Below, piece by piece: positions 11,363-22,720 of a stretch of 64,000 bases of DNA. Under the pieces are notes generated by a model that saw nothing but the letters and a program-made list of their open reading frames with translations, was not told the DNA's origin and made no database searches. The DNA is from Stenocarpella maydis. Lineage: Eukaryota > Ascomycota > Sordariomycetes > Diaporthales > Diaporthaceae. The stretch spans positions 1 to 64,000 of the forward strand of contig NQMI01000155.1 of NCBI GenBank assembly GCA_002270565.1, in the 5' to 3' direction. Made by a program: the position numbers and the translations under genes. Numbering within the stretch: the stretch's first letter is position 1; the number at the start of each line of letters is the position of its first letter.

Positions 11363-12208
11363 ATGGCCTTACTTCTCCGAAATTCCACTCTCCTAGCCTT
11401 GGAGCGGGAGCACGGTGCCGCGCAGGTGTAAGTGTACTAAATTTCATTAATACTCGCAGAAAGACAGATTTGATTTGTAGCTCTAACGAAATCGTCCTTG
11501 CTGACAACAGGTATGCATAGCGGGCCATACGAGCCGTCTGCGTACGACTCCCTTCCAAGCCTGGGTGCAGCATCTGGGCAGTTCCGCAAAATGAATGCCA
11601 TCAAGGCCATTGTTGGCCCGATCAGTGAACTCTTCCTAGCCCACCAGGTACATGAGCAGTTCGGCATTGGCCTCCTACACAAGCACTTCCCCATCAAGCC
11701 AACCGAGAGGCTGGTAGATTATCGCAACATCTCGGCCCCATGTGACGTCGAGGAGAATGGTAATAATAGCAGTACCGCCAGCGCCACCACCAAGTATGAG
11801 GGCTTGATCACGCACCGCTCCTGGAGGCTCCTCGACGGGAAGTTCGTGCCTTACGAGTTCGAGTTTTCGGACGAGCTCAACCCCGCCGACCAGACCGCAG
11901 GCATCTCTGCCCTGGAGAAGGCGGATCCACGCTTCCTGGCCGACCTGGCGTCCCTGCTCAAGCACCGAAAGTTGGACCAGCTGCTTGGCCTCAGGGCTCT
12001 AGATCAGTATGACTCCGGGCTCAACGTTGAGGTTACCGAAGGAAAGATAAAAATCATGATCCGCCAGGGAATCGTCCCCGCGTCCGAGCTCATCGATGCC
12101 GTCTGGGTATTTGTTGAGCGTGGCAAGCATGGACGTTGCTACTGTAGGGAGTTCTGCCGTTCTGACAGGAAGGGAAACCACGTTGAGAACAACCATTCTT
12201 GTGGTTAA
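11363..12208 (+). CDS. Conserved hypothetical protein (250 aa)
   Basis: Exon 1 is 11363-11427, starting MALLLRNSTLLALEREHG. Exon 2 is 11521-12208. The 93-bp intron (GTAAGT donor, CATAG acceptor) keeps the frame and removes an early stop. The spliced product has no signal peptide or transmembrane segment. It contains an Asn/Ser/Thr-rich linker at about residues 110-120 and a Cys-containing tail near YCREFC. The opening and the GLLHKHFPI segment resemble uncharacterised ascomycete proteins I have seen, but I know no function for them. An alternative acceptor at 11510 gives a stop, so the chosen splice is the only simple one that works. Confidence 0.6.
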
Positions 12209-12392
12209 GTGATTTTTCTTCCTCTCGAGAGCATCCAGAAATCTTTTCTAGGATATCGCTGTTACACTCACTGGCTGTTGGACACACACACTGTTGGTTA
12301 TATACACTCGCTAAAGACATTTATTTTGTAATTTACCTTTCCATGATTTCTCCGGAATAACGCTATACACCGCAAAAAATGCCGGACGGGAA

Positions 12393-12895
12393 CTATATCA
12401 AGCTCATCGATGTATAGATATCGTTTCCTAGTTTCATCTCTGCATATGTTGTCAACCACTCGCTGCTGCAGTGTTTGCACAAGCCTTGTAGCATTTGGGG
12501 GTCATACTTCATCAAAGAGAGTAGCTTCTGGAGGTTCTTGACGTATATTTTCTGCACATCCGCAGCTCCAAAGCCGGACAGACAAATGTAAGCGCTTTCG
12601 GCAATGTTTGCTAGATCCCGCTCTCTCAGCTCTCTCAGCAAGCCTAGGCCCCATGTGGCCGTCGCATCCTTCACTGCAGGGTCGGATGTCATGGAGACTA
12701 TCTTGAACATGTGGTAATCCTCCCGGAAATCGAGAAAAAGATCCTCATTGTTGACCTTGGGAGAATGCAGACTGTGGATCGAGACCATGGCGCTGCCTCC
12801 TGGGACGGACATCTGGAGTGGCTGCATGTACTTGGTCAGAGTAGAGTCCCAGAACCAGGTGTCCACATTTTCAGATTCGTGGTGTAGGAACGGCG
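12393..12895 (-). pseudogene. Unrecognised ORF, probable 3' gene fragment
   Basis: An open frame (about 165 residues) reads through a segment beginning near VDTWFWDSTLT and ending KLGNDIY. It contains acidic and aromatic stretches such as FLDFREDYHMF. No start codon fits a full protein, and the frame is offset from the flavoprotein fragment just upstream. I do not recognise the family. It may be the C-terminal part of a gene whose 5' end was lost, or the tail of the adjacent flavoprotein after a frameshift. Confidence 0.35.
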
Positions 12896-13436
12896 GTACA
12901 CCTCAAACGCCACAAAATTCTCGTGTTCAATGTTGCCATCTTTAATGGAGCAGCCAAAGTGAAAACGAACTCCCAGCTCGAGAGCTTTTTCGGAGAGTAT
13001 CTTGTGCATATGCGCCCGATGCACAGTCAACACAGGGACTATGCATTGGGCTTCAACTCCAGTGAGATCCTGGGCGTGAAGGATGTCTCCAGTAGCATAG
13101 TCTTTGAGTATTATATCCGGGACGACAATGGACTTCGATCGGAGAACGTCGTAGACGCCAAGGTCTCACAATACGCGCACAGCATTGGCATACAACATTT
13201 GAACTGAATTCCACCACCGAGCTTGACCACCCCATAAGAAAAGTTAATTCAACGTGAATAAAAATGCTTCGACTCACGGCATGCAGCCCGATATATTTCT
13301 CTGTAGTAATGGTAACTTGGAAGCCACAGCGGCGGAGGAAAACGATCCCCGCGAGGCCCGCGATCCCAGCTCCGATGATGCAGACGTGAAAGCTCAACTT
13401 GAAATATATCCGGGTCATAAGCATTGAGCAATACAA
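12836..13436 (-). pseudogene. Broken FAD-dependent monooxygenase, N-terminal half
   Basis: The N-terminal dinucleotide-binding fold is clear: FHVCIIGAGIAGLAG, then VTITTEKY (minus strand, 13400-13300). A possible intron follows (donor GTGAGT). Downstream are GGGIQ, NAVRVL, then a TGA stop where Arg is expected, then DLGVYDVLRSKSIVVPDI and VLTVHRAHMHKILSEKALELGVRF, the region facing FAD in PHBH-type flavin monooxygenases. The parts lie in at least two frames. The gene is therefore disabled by a nonsense change and a frameshift, and no catalytic C-terminus is recognisable. Confidence 0.7.
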
Positions 13437-14340
13437 CTACACTGTTGAGGGCGATGAACTGGTTCAAGGCCTCCAACTCGGGGCAATTCTTAGGTATTAT
13501 GGCTCTGCTATACGTAGAACAGATCCGATGACCGACTGGCACAGCTCTGGTATCCTATCGCGATGCGGAGATTCTGCTACAAACGACATGGAGCTGCCGC
13601 ATGCGACCTAAAGCCCTGCTACGAACCCATTCATGCACTATTGAGGAGGGGGTATCAATGAGACGATTGTGGCGGAGTTTAAATTGGGTCAGCCATGGGA
13701 CTTTGGCAAGCCTGCGAATAACTATGGAGACGAATATAGCAGGAAGATCTTTGGCCTCTAAGGTCGTCAGTATATCACGAGTACCGATCATGAGAACCTC
13801 ATTGAAACCGGGTACGACGTCAACACCATGGGGCGCTTGCCTCGCACAACATTACCTTCTTTCCCTATGGAACCCTGAAAACACCCCAGCATGTCAGTAC
13901 CCCTAGTGAGCCCTTCTGGCCCGCGACTACCTCTAAGTACATCATTGAGGAAACCGTGATCAAAGATCTCAGGCTCTGATGGAATTTCTTCAGCCCCTTC
14001 CTTAATGGCTCCATACCTACTAATGCGCAGCAACCACGACGGACAGAATATTAACCACCCTTTCAAGGGCATGGACCAGCTCCTGGGCCTCTACGCCTCT
14101 GGCCACGTCTCCATGGAACGCATCAACGAGAATTTCGTGAATCTCGCGCAGGCTCTGAAGCAATGTTGGTACGTGCAAACCAGCCATAGGAACTACAGCC
14201 GGCGGGCAGAGGCTGGCATGCTTAACGAACCCCCTATGGGGCGCTACGACAGTCCCAACTGATTCAAGAAAGAGCCTTAAAAAGATGAGGATGGCTATAG
14301 TGCTAGCGGCCAGAAGGGATATGCCTAAGGTTCCTTTCCT
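13437..14340. other. Degenerate coding-like sequence, family not assigned
   Basis: Plus-strand stretches such as GGINETIVAEFKLGQPWDFG near 13648 and GRQYITSTDHENL near 13764 look like coding remnants. The second recalls the N-terminal region of membrane P450s, but no heme-binding motif is present. A 255-bp ORF at 14005-14262 is also unassigned. The neighbourhood of pseudogenes suggests that this too is gene debris. Confidence 0.3.
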
Positions 14341-14341
14341 T

Positions 14342-14459
14342 AGGGACACGGAGGGCTCTTACCGTTCAGCAGATACATACAAGCCCGCGGGTTGACCCTC
14401 CCTTCCAGAAGGACACAGAGAGCTCTTGCCGTTTGGCGGGTACAAAGCCTGCGGTTCGT
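14342..14459. repeat. Two diverged ~50-bp direct repeats
   Basis: Segments at about 14342-14392 and 14408-14459 share the pattern GGACACRGAG-GCTCTT-CCGTT followed by a TACA-A-GCC-GCGG tail. In one frame the second copy reads LLPFGGYKACGS, which recalls the PFGGYK motif of aldehyde dehydrogenases. The match is short and no gene surrounds it. Confidence 0.5.
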
Positions 14460-14559
14460 AAGGAAGGAATAAGTCTGAGGGTGAAGAGTAAATCAAACAG
14501 GAATTCTCCAGAATCAACAGAGAAAGAGACTTTTCTTCAGGCTAACACAAACTAACACA

Positions 14560-14680
14560 GAGACAGAGAGAGAGACAGAGACACACACACACACACACTA
14601 ACACACACACAGACACACACACACACACACACACCACACCACACCACCACCACCACCACCACCGCCACCGCCGCCACCGC
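14560..14680. repeat. Microsatellites (GA)n, (CA)n and (ACC)n
   Basis: A compound simple-sequence tract: GA/CA-rich to about 14635, then ACC/GCC trinucleotides up to the ATG at 14685. Confidence 0.9.
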
Positions 14681-14950
14681 CACAATGGCGGCAATTTCGA
14701 GTTGGTTTGGGGTTGGCCTGGCCGTCGCCGCCGTCTCCGTCGCCGCCTTTGGGGTCTGGTGGGCCCACCGCTGGGCGCGGCGCTGCGCGCCATCATTGTG
14801 GGGGCGGGCCCCGATGTCACGGTGCGTGACATCGAGATGGCGTCGCTCGGCGCCTCGGTCACCGTCGGTGGCCCGGCGCCGGCGGCGTCAACGGGGGCGG
14901 GGGGGCCGGCGGAGGGGACGGTGGTGACCGGGGCGGAAGGGGGGGCAGCC

Positions 14951-15285
14951 NCCTCTTCCCCTCGTTTCGGTTTTCGGGTTTCTTTTTTTCTTTTTTTCTT
15001 TTTTTCTTTTTTTCTTTTTTTCTTTTTTTCTTTTTTTCTTTTTTTCTTTTTTTCTTTTTTTCTTTTTTTCTTTTTTTCTTTTTTTCTTTTTTTCTTTTTT
15101 TCTTTTTTTCTTTTTTTCTTTTTTTCTTTTTTTCTTTTTTTCTTTTTTTCTTTTTTTCTTTTTTTCTTTTTTTCTTTTTTTCTTTTTTTCTTTTTTTCTT
15201 TTTTTCTTTTTTTCTTTTTTTCTTTTTTTCTTTTTTTCTTTTTTTCTTTTTTTCTTTTTTTCTTTTTCTCTTTTTTTCTTTTTTT
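14951..15285. repeat. Octanucleotide array (CTTTTTTT)n next to an unresolved base
   Basis: From about 14982 the 8-bp unit C plus seven T repeats roughly 38 times with very few variants. It is followed by a run of 11-12 G. Base 14951 is N, the only ambiguous base in the window. The array length may not be reliable, and it may mark a joined assembly gap. The open frame across it encodes only a Phe/Leu/Ser repeat and is not a gene. Confidence 0.9.
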
Positions 15286-16348
15286 AGGGGGGGGGGGTGT
15301 TTAGTGTAGATATTTTTGTCGACAATGAAATGGCTGTGTGCCTTCTTGCTCTGCTCGCGTGAACCGTCTAATTCTTGTGTCTTGTCTGTGATGACCTGAC
15401 AGTGATGTGATCTTGGAGTTCTCCTTCATCTAACCGCCGAGGCATAGAAGGGTGTCTAGACTGGTGACGGGGCAGAAGATCATTTATTTTTCTTTTGGCT
15501 CGGAGGGAAACAGATGCAATCACAAATGTATCTCTGTGAATTGATCCAGTGTAATTATTTGCCCTGCTGCCAAGATTCAAGCAACAAGACCACCCTGCGC
15601 CACCGAATTCCTTTTAGCTTAGCAGCATTATTATTTAAAAGCATGGAATGTGGTGGATACAACACGGCGAAACATATTTGACCACTCTCGTTAATTCTAT
15701 AAACACAACATGGCCAACCATGCTAAGACCCAGCCACTGGCAGTATTGTCTCCTCTCCTCCTAATCATCTACACGATCTCCTGTTCTCCTATTCCGAGCT
15801 GCTCTCCTTCTCCACCTGTATGCTGACACAGCCAGAAGACGGCGGCCAACCAGTTTCCAGTAACAGACAGGTATGTTTCTTGTCCGCCGAACCTGCTGCC
15901 ATAACTTCTCCGTATTCCCCTTTCTTGTCCGTCCTGATAAGCGATGCGATGTCGGAGTGCTTTCAGACATGCGTGACCAAGACATTTTGTCTGTCAAGAA
16001 ATGTTGTTGTAAAAACTAAATCGAGTCAGGTTAGTCTTGGCAACAAGAGGAAAATGAAGAAAGAACTCACCTTGATTGTGGTTACTTTCTGAAGATTTGG
16101 GAGCAGCAACCTGAACTGGTTTCCAGGAAGGCTCCAAAACACTTTGTGTGGATGCCGGAGAAAACCAAAGAATGAAAAGAAGGAAGCAGAGGTCCAAAGG
16201 AGGTCGACTGGAAAGAAGTGCCAAGGTCTTGAAAGGTTGCAGAAGGCCTTACACAACTTGTAGAAAGACACAATTGTCTGCATGAACGGGTTGTCGACAC
16301 ACAGAGCGTCGAGACAGACAGAGAGCGTCGAGACACAGAGAGCGTCGA

Positions 16349-16394
<46 letters not shown>

Positions 16395-17774
16395 TATTGC
16401 TCGTTGGATGGAAGACTGACCAATGCATGATATCTGCTGTGTCGACGCAGATCCAAACAGGATTGTCCCAAATTCGGTTTCCGGGGTCCACGGCCCGGGG
16501 CAGTTGCCAGAATCCTGGTTGGTCGCTTGTAGGTAAGGAATGAAAGGGCAATGACGAAGTGATGCCGAGATGATGTGAGAGACTAATTCACTGGCACCAA
16601 AGCAGTTGACCGCTGGGTTCCATAGGAGGGACAGTTCGTGTGACATTTTCCCGACCCTGAATCAAGGCGTACAGAAAGCTTTGATGAGAGGCCAGATGGT
16701 GAAAGGAGAGACGTTAGGCCTTGGAAGCGAGTACCAAAGAGGACCTTGGAAGAGACCCATCAACGCAACTGAGGAAAATCCATGCTATCAGCCCTTATCT
16801 GAATACTAGTGTTAGAGTAGGTACACACACCTTGTGAGCGATTGGAATCAAGTCCAAAAGCATGCTGAGTGTAGAGCATCCCTCAGTGATTAAGGACAGT
16901 CCGATCCCAGCGAGAACAAACCCAAGGTTCCGACTTCGAATGACGCTGGGAGAAGCACGAATTTGTACTTCATCCCATTGTATGATATCTGTGTCCCAGG
17001 CCGTGGGATTTCCGGCGGGTGGTCTTTGGTTGCAAACAGAAAGTCCTTAGTGGAGGCAAAGGCAGGATCGACGAGGGAGCGGCCTCAGGTCTGGGTAAGA
17101 TGGGTGGTGGTTCACGGTGTTGCACATTGGCGTTGTCGGAAGAAGGTAGGAGAATGTAGGGGATGATGGGAAGTCTGAGAAGTCGGAACATCTGCCATGA
17201 TACGGACTCGGAGGGCTCTGGAATGCCAGGCTGTTGATGGCAAGACGCAAGATTTGATGCGATGAAGTCGGATCGAGAAGTCGGATCGAGCAACCTTGGC
17301 TGATTAGCAACGTGTGTTATAGATCAGGCTGTGGCAACCAAGATACCTGATGCGTCAAAGTGGTTGCAAGTGAGCTAGTGTATTCGGGTTGGAAAGGAGT
17401 TGGATTGGTAAAAGGCAGTTGAACATGTGACGGTGGGAGCTGAACTGGCCTTAGCCTGGTGTGGCCTCTGGTGGGGTGCTTGTTTATGTGAAGGCGAGAG
17501 AGGGGTAGATGGCTTGCAGAGCGAGGTCGAGGCTGGTGATGTGGTCGAAGAAAAGTGCATTCTGCTATAGAATTTGAACGAGAGGACACCTGGTGCCCAG
17601 GTGGAGGCCTCCAGTGCTGCGTAGTGTGAGTTCCCAGGGGACGTAACTACCTGGGTACGTATGTAGGTACCTAGGTAGGTAGGAATGGCAGGTGCAGGCG
17701 TCGCCCCCCATCGCCCCCGTGGGGGCTTGTTTCCAGGACGACTTGGCTGTAGCTACCCTAAAGCAATCAACCAA
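15286..17774. other. Intergenic with microsatellites, no gene recognised
   Basis: About 2.5 kb without a convincing coding region. It contains three tandem ~20-bp units (core GAGAGCGTCGAGACAC) at about 16300-16352, a (CA)n tract at 16350-16392, and a TACCTAGGTA-type palindromic cluster at 17640-17680. Open frames on the minus strand across the CA tract are low-complexity artefacts. Confidence 0.6.
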
Positions 17775-18311
17775 CTAATTGGCAAGTGGAATCGAACAGC
17801 CGTAGCAGTATTTGATTGCTAACTCATCAGCACCGCCGCTTGCCAACAGTCCTTCAAGTCGCGCAGCCTCTTGGCTAGCATAGTCAGGCTCGTCCAGTCG
17901 ATCAGCAATGTCACGAGCTTTCCGAGCTGTGGAGCGAAGAGCGGCAGCATGGATGGCGGCAGCCGTTTCCGACGTGGAAGGTATTCCGCGAGCCCTAAGC
18001 ACTGTCGTGACTGTTTTTATGACACGTTCCAACGCATCAGCCATGGCCGACTCTGGGTTCTCGGCTAGCGCGCGTGCGGTAATGGCGCAAGAGGATAAGG
18101 TACATGTGATGGTTGCGGCGGCTATGATGGCATCCCGATGAGGAGCTATGGCCGTGTTGGTGCTTGGGGCTGTGAGTAGGACTCCAGCTGTATTGCTCGG
18201 GCCTGGGTCTGGCGCTTGAACATATGGCGGCGGAGTGTCTTCCGTGTCTGCAAACATATTGTCCCCGCGTTTGGGCTTGCGCCTGAACCAGGAACAGTAC
18301 TTCCGTGCCAT
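17775..18311 (-). CDS. Small hypothetical protein (178 aa)
   Basis: The chosen start is MARKYCSWFRRK at 18311; an in-frame ATG at 18419 would add a hydrophobic stretch. The N-terminus is basic (RRKPKRG). It is followed by an acidic segment and a TPPPYVQ motif, which fits the PPxY pattern bound by WW domains. The rest is Ala-rich and probably helical, with Arg/Asp pairs (KARDIADRLDEPDY). I recognise no enzyme domain. GC content and a frame free of stops over the full length support coding, but no homologue is known to me. Confidence 0.45.
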   Translation of the reverse strand: MARKYCSWFRRKPKRGDNMFADTEDTPPPYVQAPDPGPSNTAGVLLTAPSTNTAIAPHRDAIIAAATITCTLSSCAITARALAENPESAMADALERVIKTVTTVLRARGIPSTSETAAAIHAAALRSTARKARDIADRLDEPDYASQEAARLEGLLASGGADELAIKYCYGCSIPLAN

Positions 18312-19820
18312 TTTCACAAGTGTTGACAAGTGTTGAGATGCACGACAGAATAATAAAATTGGGGCGAGAAATGTAAAGAGAGTCGCAAAGGTTGCAGCCT
18401 CATTTTTATAGCGGTGCAAAAACAGCCCTCTCCATCACCATGGACGGCCCCAAGCGGGTTTCCGACGGCGCGTTGCACTTACCTCTCTCAGCCAGTCATT
18501 AGGCAAAAGAAGACAGACCTTTGACATTAGTTCGGTCTTTTTCACCAATATTTCCACCCGCAAATAACACTTCAATCCTCGCTAATGCATTTTATTGCCA
18601 CTGATAGAACTGAAGTGTATCCAGTGTGTTCACCGGACTGGTGTAGTTATACTTAGGGGCGCCTAGTCCTAGAACCAAACGAAACTTAAATTGCCACTGG
18701 CAGCCCGTGATCAATGATGGCCAGGCTTTGAAAGACAGTCATAGTGATGCGTTACTTACTCTCTTTGTTATTCAATCCATGCTCGCCTAGTCTCGGGCTT
18801 ACGTCTATCAGGTTTATCGACCTTGGAAGTCTATTAGAATGGTAAATTGGAAAGCTCAGAAGGAGGTGGTGGATGATATTGCGGATGGTTCTGTTAGAAC
18901 CTCAGTCCGTTGTCATCCGTCCACTGGCAGTCGTAGTTGATCTGCGCCGCCCAGCCCACCGCGTCCGCCCGCGTCGACTCCGGGATCCCGCATGCAATGA
19001 AGCAAAAGATATCAGCCTCTGGTTCTTAGCAAAATGGGCAATTTGATTCTTTGAGATATACTTCAAGTCTCGTAGTGAAGCGGAGGAGAGATTTCTCTCC
19101 GATCGAGCTACGGATCGCGGCTCTCGCCGTGTGATTCGATAACTTGAAGCGTGAAGCTTGCAATATTCATACATCCTTTCAGAGGATATTTTCTCGTGTA
19201 TAATTTTATTATTTGGTCATCATTAGGGTCTAGCCTTGTCTAAGAAATTACTCAAATATGATAAACAAACACCTAAAAGGATGAGTTATAGAGATGGTGA
19301 CACCAGTTCAAGAATATACCTAGGGGCTCTATATATATCAGTTCTGAATAGCCCAATTCTTGAAATCCCACTTTTCGGTATTTTTGTCCCTTTTCCGTAT
19401 ATTTCCAACCTTGGGGCCAGTGACTTTGAGCGGAGGCGTGGATCGGGCAGAAGAGCTTGTAACGGATGAACTTGGAACCAGCGCCAGGTATTGTTTGATT
19501 GGTCTTTGTTATCTCAGTAGAACCGGCAGCAGCGCGGGTAATCGGTTGGAGACCGAAACTGTGACTTTTATCGTTGCCCCAGGGCGATGTCGTATGCGGC
19601 CTGGGTAATAAGCCTTTGGTGACAAGAAATCTGTCGTGATTCTTGGCAGCACTTGTTCCTGCCCTGTATCAAAGAAAACAGAGCAAGGTGCCTATGTGGG
19701 ACTTGAATTACCTAATCAACGGCAGCACGCGGTGGCCACATATGCAACTTCTACTCCAGGCTGCTTCGCATCACACTCTCGGCATTCGTGTCTCCCACTC
19801 GCACCTAGATAACACGTTCA
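18312..19820. other. Intergenic, one possible orphan exon
   Basis: No complete gene. On the minus strand between about 19030 and 18898 a short open stretch reads DIFCFIACGIPESTRADAVG and then continues with WAAQINYDCQW. It looks like the C-terminal exon of a small Cys-containing secreted protein. No upstream exon or start could be found. Confidence 0.35.
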
Positions 19821-20843
19821 ATGACATCTCATGGACTCATCATGGAGCAAGAATCCCAAGGTACAATCACCTCGGTTGTGCCCAAGTATGGTGACGATCC
19901 GTCGCACCTAGAATTTCGCGACACATCCTTCTTCAAATCCGCCAACTCGAATCTGCCCTCAGCTGCCAAGGTCTTGCAACGATGTAGGAAAGATCCCGAA
20001 AGTTTCTATGGTACCGCTTTCTTTCAGGAGCTTTGTCTTGTTGTCAAGTTCGGGCAGCCATCTCATGTCCACTTAGGCAATTCTCTCACCATGCGGGCCC
20101 TGTGGCAGGCATTCCCTAACCGGGAGATTCCAGTTCCTGAGGTGTTTGGATGGACATTGGAGAACATGAACTTTATCTATATGAGTCTAGTCCCAGGTAA
20201 AAATCTATATCAAGTGTGGGCTACCTTCTCGCCATCGGAGAAAGAGTCGATATGCAAGGACATTGGCTCAATCCAACGTTGCCTTCGACGGCTGAGACCT
20301 GAATCTGAACAGACTTTTATTGGTATCCCTGCCTTTCTTTGGGATCTTGAATTCAGATCTTGTAACATAAGCTGACAAGTTCCTACGTTAGGGTCCATAA
20401 CCCGTGGTGAAGTTCGAGACCGCTTTGCCCGCGATGACGCGCTCAAAGGGAGATCCGGGCCATTCGCAACCATCACAGACTTCAACGACTGGGTCCAACT
20501 GGGAGCACTTCCAACTATGCCCCTCTCATACAGAGAATTCGAGGACCCATACCGAAATTTTCTACCGAACATTGGCGACATTTGTTTCTCTCACGGGGAT
20601 TTTCATCCCGGCAACATCATGGTTTCGAATGTTCCGGGCTCGCCCTCTGTAATCACCGGCGTCATTGACTGGGAAGAGGCAGGATGGTATCCGTTTTATT
20701 GGGAATATTGTAAGATGGCGCTGGTCGTTGATGTGGAGCATGAGGTCTTCACCCACGGGTACATTGACAGCATCTTGCCACAGAGGTGTGATTATGAGAT
20801 GACTGCTGTAGGGGAGTACTGGTCATGGCGAGGATATCCGTAA
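19821..20843 (+). CDS. APH-family phosphotransferase (protein-kinase-like fold)
   Basis: Exons are 19821-20322 and 20392-20843; the 69-bp intron (GTATCC donor, GTTAG acceptor) keeps the frame, giving 317 residues, or 310 from the in-frame ATG at 19842. The C-terminal part has the Brenner-type catalytic loop FSHGDFHPGNIMV and the metal-binding GVIDWEEAGWYP segment that define the aminoglycoside phosphotransferase/choline kinase superfamily (PF01636). The middle contains the hinge-like YMSLVPGKNLYQVW. Such fungal proteins are common and mostly uncharacterised; an antibiotic-resistance role should not be assumed. The enzyme would transfer phosphate from ATP to a small hydroxylated molecule in the cytosol. 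It is the only intact gene between the flavoprotein debris and the 2EXR gene that has a recognisable domain. Confidence 0.85.
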
Positions 20844-22720
20844 GGAGGTTATAGCAGTTGTATGGGTTCGTAATGTTTCGCGGCCATCGACAAATATATT
20901 CAATCCGAATGGCAGCCACCTCAAAAGTTCAAATCGGCGAACGGTAGGCGTGATCGTCTTTAATAGTGATAAAGTGGCGCCGAAATCCAACAATTTTGTT
21001 ATTACCAGAAACATATCGGTATTTATTAAGAGGATGAAACCATATAAATAAATTTGTCAACAATCTCACCTTTAAGCTCAAGCATAATTGGGCACCAAGC
21101 TCGACCTGATAGGGATTGCTTGTCTCCTCGATGATCATTATTCATTACATATTCCGCTCAGCCTGGACTTATTTCGTATCCGCGCCCTGCCAAGCGTAAT
21201 GATTGTCGATGAATAGGATGAGGATGACAAGGCTTGGAAGCGTGACGTTAGCGAAAACACCGAGAAGCTCATGCGGCCTGCTCTCTGTATCATCTCTACT
21301 GGCCATCTATGGTCATTCTCAACATTGTCATCTTCGCAGTGCTTCTATACCGTGTGTGTCCCGGTTCTGTGAATCCTTAGTTTCTGGAGAGTTCGATTGA
21401 AATTATGAATCTTGCTAACCTGGTCTCAAGTATACGACCGTTACTTTTATTATCATTGATGCTGTCCCCGGTTCCCTTGAAAGAGGATATTTGAGGTGGC
21501 ACGCATTGTTTTAAACCTCCAGGAACGGACCCTGACTACCTCGCTTTGGAGGGAATCACGAGGGCTCTTCGTAAGGTTTATCACAAGAAGGGTGGGCCCA
21601 ACGGGGTGTGGCTGCTAATAGCTACCTGGGTACTTAGTACTGACTAATGCTTGCCACCATCGCAAGGAAGGACTCGGAAGAGGTCGTGATCATCGTCAGG
21701 AAGGGTATTCTAGGTGTTTTCGAGACTAGCCCAGCAAGTGGGTATCATTAGCTTCGAGAATAACAGTAAGTCGTATTGTGTGGAGATATTCCTCATTTGC
21801 TATTTTCTATGACGTTTAAGGCGTGGTAAACGCTTGCAAAGACAAGTGGCGGATATAGCACCCGGCATATAATCAGCCCTATTATCTCACAATAGGTAGT
21901 AAGGAGAATGCCATCAGGGTATTTTTTAAAGACAAATAGTGAAGTAGCACATCCAGCATACTATATTATCTCACGATGGGTACTTAGGTACCTAGGTAGT
22001 AAGCACGATATTGTCACAAAGGTGCCTAGGTACTCCTCGGGCAATCTCTTCAAGACCGTTAGTATACTAGTTGATATCCAGTATCGGAAAGTTTATCTCT
22101 TCAACCTTATTAATCAGAAGTCATTCACCCAAAGCTATTTGATAACTGATCAGTGTCGGTCGGCTGGGGGGGTCACACGTGTACATAGTAGTACGTATAC
22201 GTACTAGTGGTGGGTGATAGTCAATTGATTCGTCGGCTACGGTCTTGTACAACCCCATGGGTGCCTGGGGCAGGCGCACGGGTCACCAAGTGCCTCGTGC
22301 TCAGCGCCCAGACTGATGTTTGCCTGAATTGGTGACCCACATAGGCAGAACTGCCTCTCCACCTACCTCCAAGACTGATGTTTTGAAATTGTTTTCCTGT
22401 GCTGTAGTCCTCCACGACTCACCAAACTTGAGCAGTTGCGTAGGTGCTGCGAGGCCGGGCACGCCCAAAGCTAGTGGCTGTTCTTCACAATCAAGCTCCG
22501 CAAGTCGACGTCGCTACCATTATTCCAACAAGCCGACCACCACCCCCTTGACCATTGTTCCCTTGACAGACAGGAAAAGATCTCTCCAGACATCAGGAAT
22601 CAGCCGAGATAGACATTGGACGGTGCAGGTACGTGGATGTTATACGGACGGAAGAATGCCACACAGTGTCAATATGTCTGACTTGAACATTGAACCCGAC
22701 AGCACTACCTGTGGACCATC
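20844..22720. other. Intergenic, no gene recognised
   Basis: Holds several TACCTAGGTA-like palindromic clusters (around 21620, 21980 and 22020). No open frame with domain support. Confidence 0.6.

Noticed and set aside
13600..13810. A cytochrome P450 pseudogene
   Set aside because: One short P450-like stretch (GRQYITSTDHENL) is not enough without a heme loop or helix K motif; left as unassigned debris.
14702..15304. Open frame encoding a Phe/Leu/Ser octapeptide repeat
   Set aside because: It is a by-product of the (CTTTTTTT)n array, passes through an N, and has no upstream gene structure.
16026..16646. Minus-strand ORFs of 100-206 residues across the CA microsatellite
   Set aside because: They owe their length to the repeat (Cys-Val runs) and show no domain.
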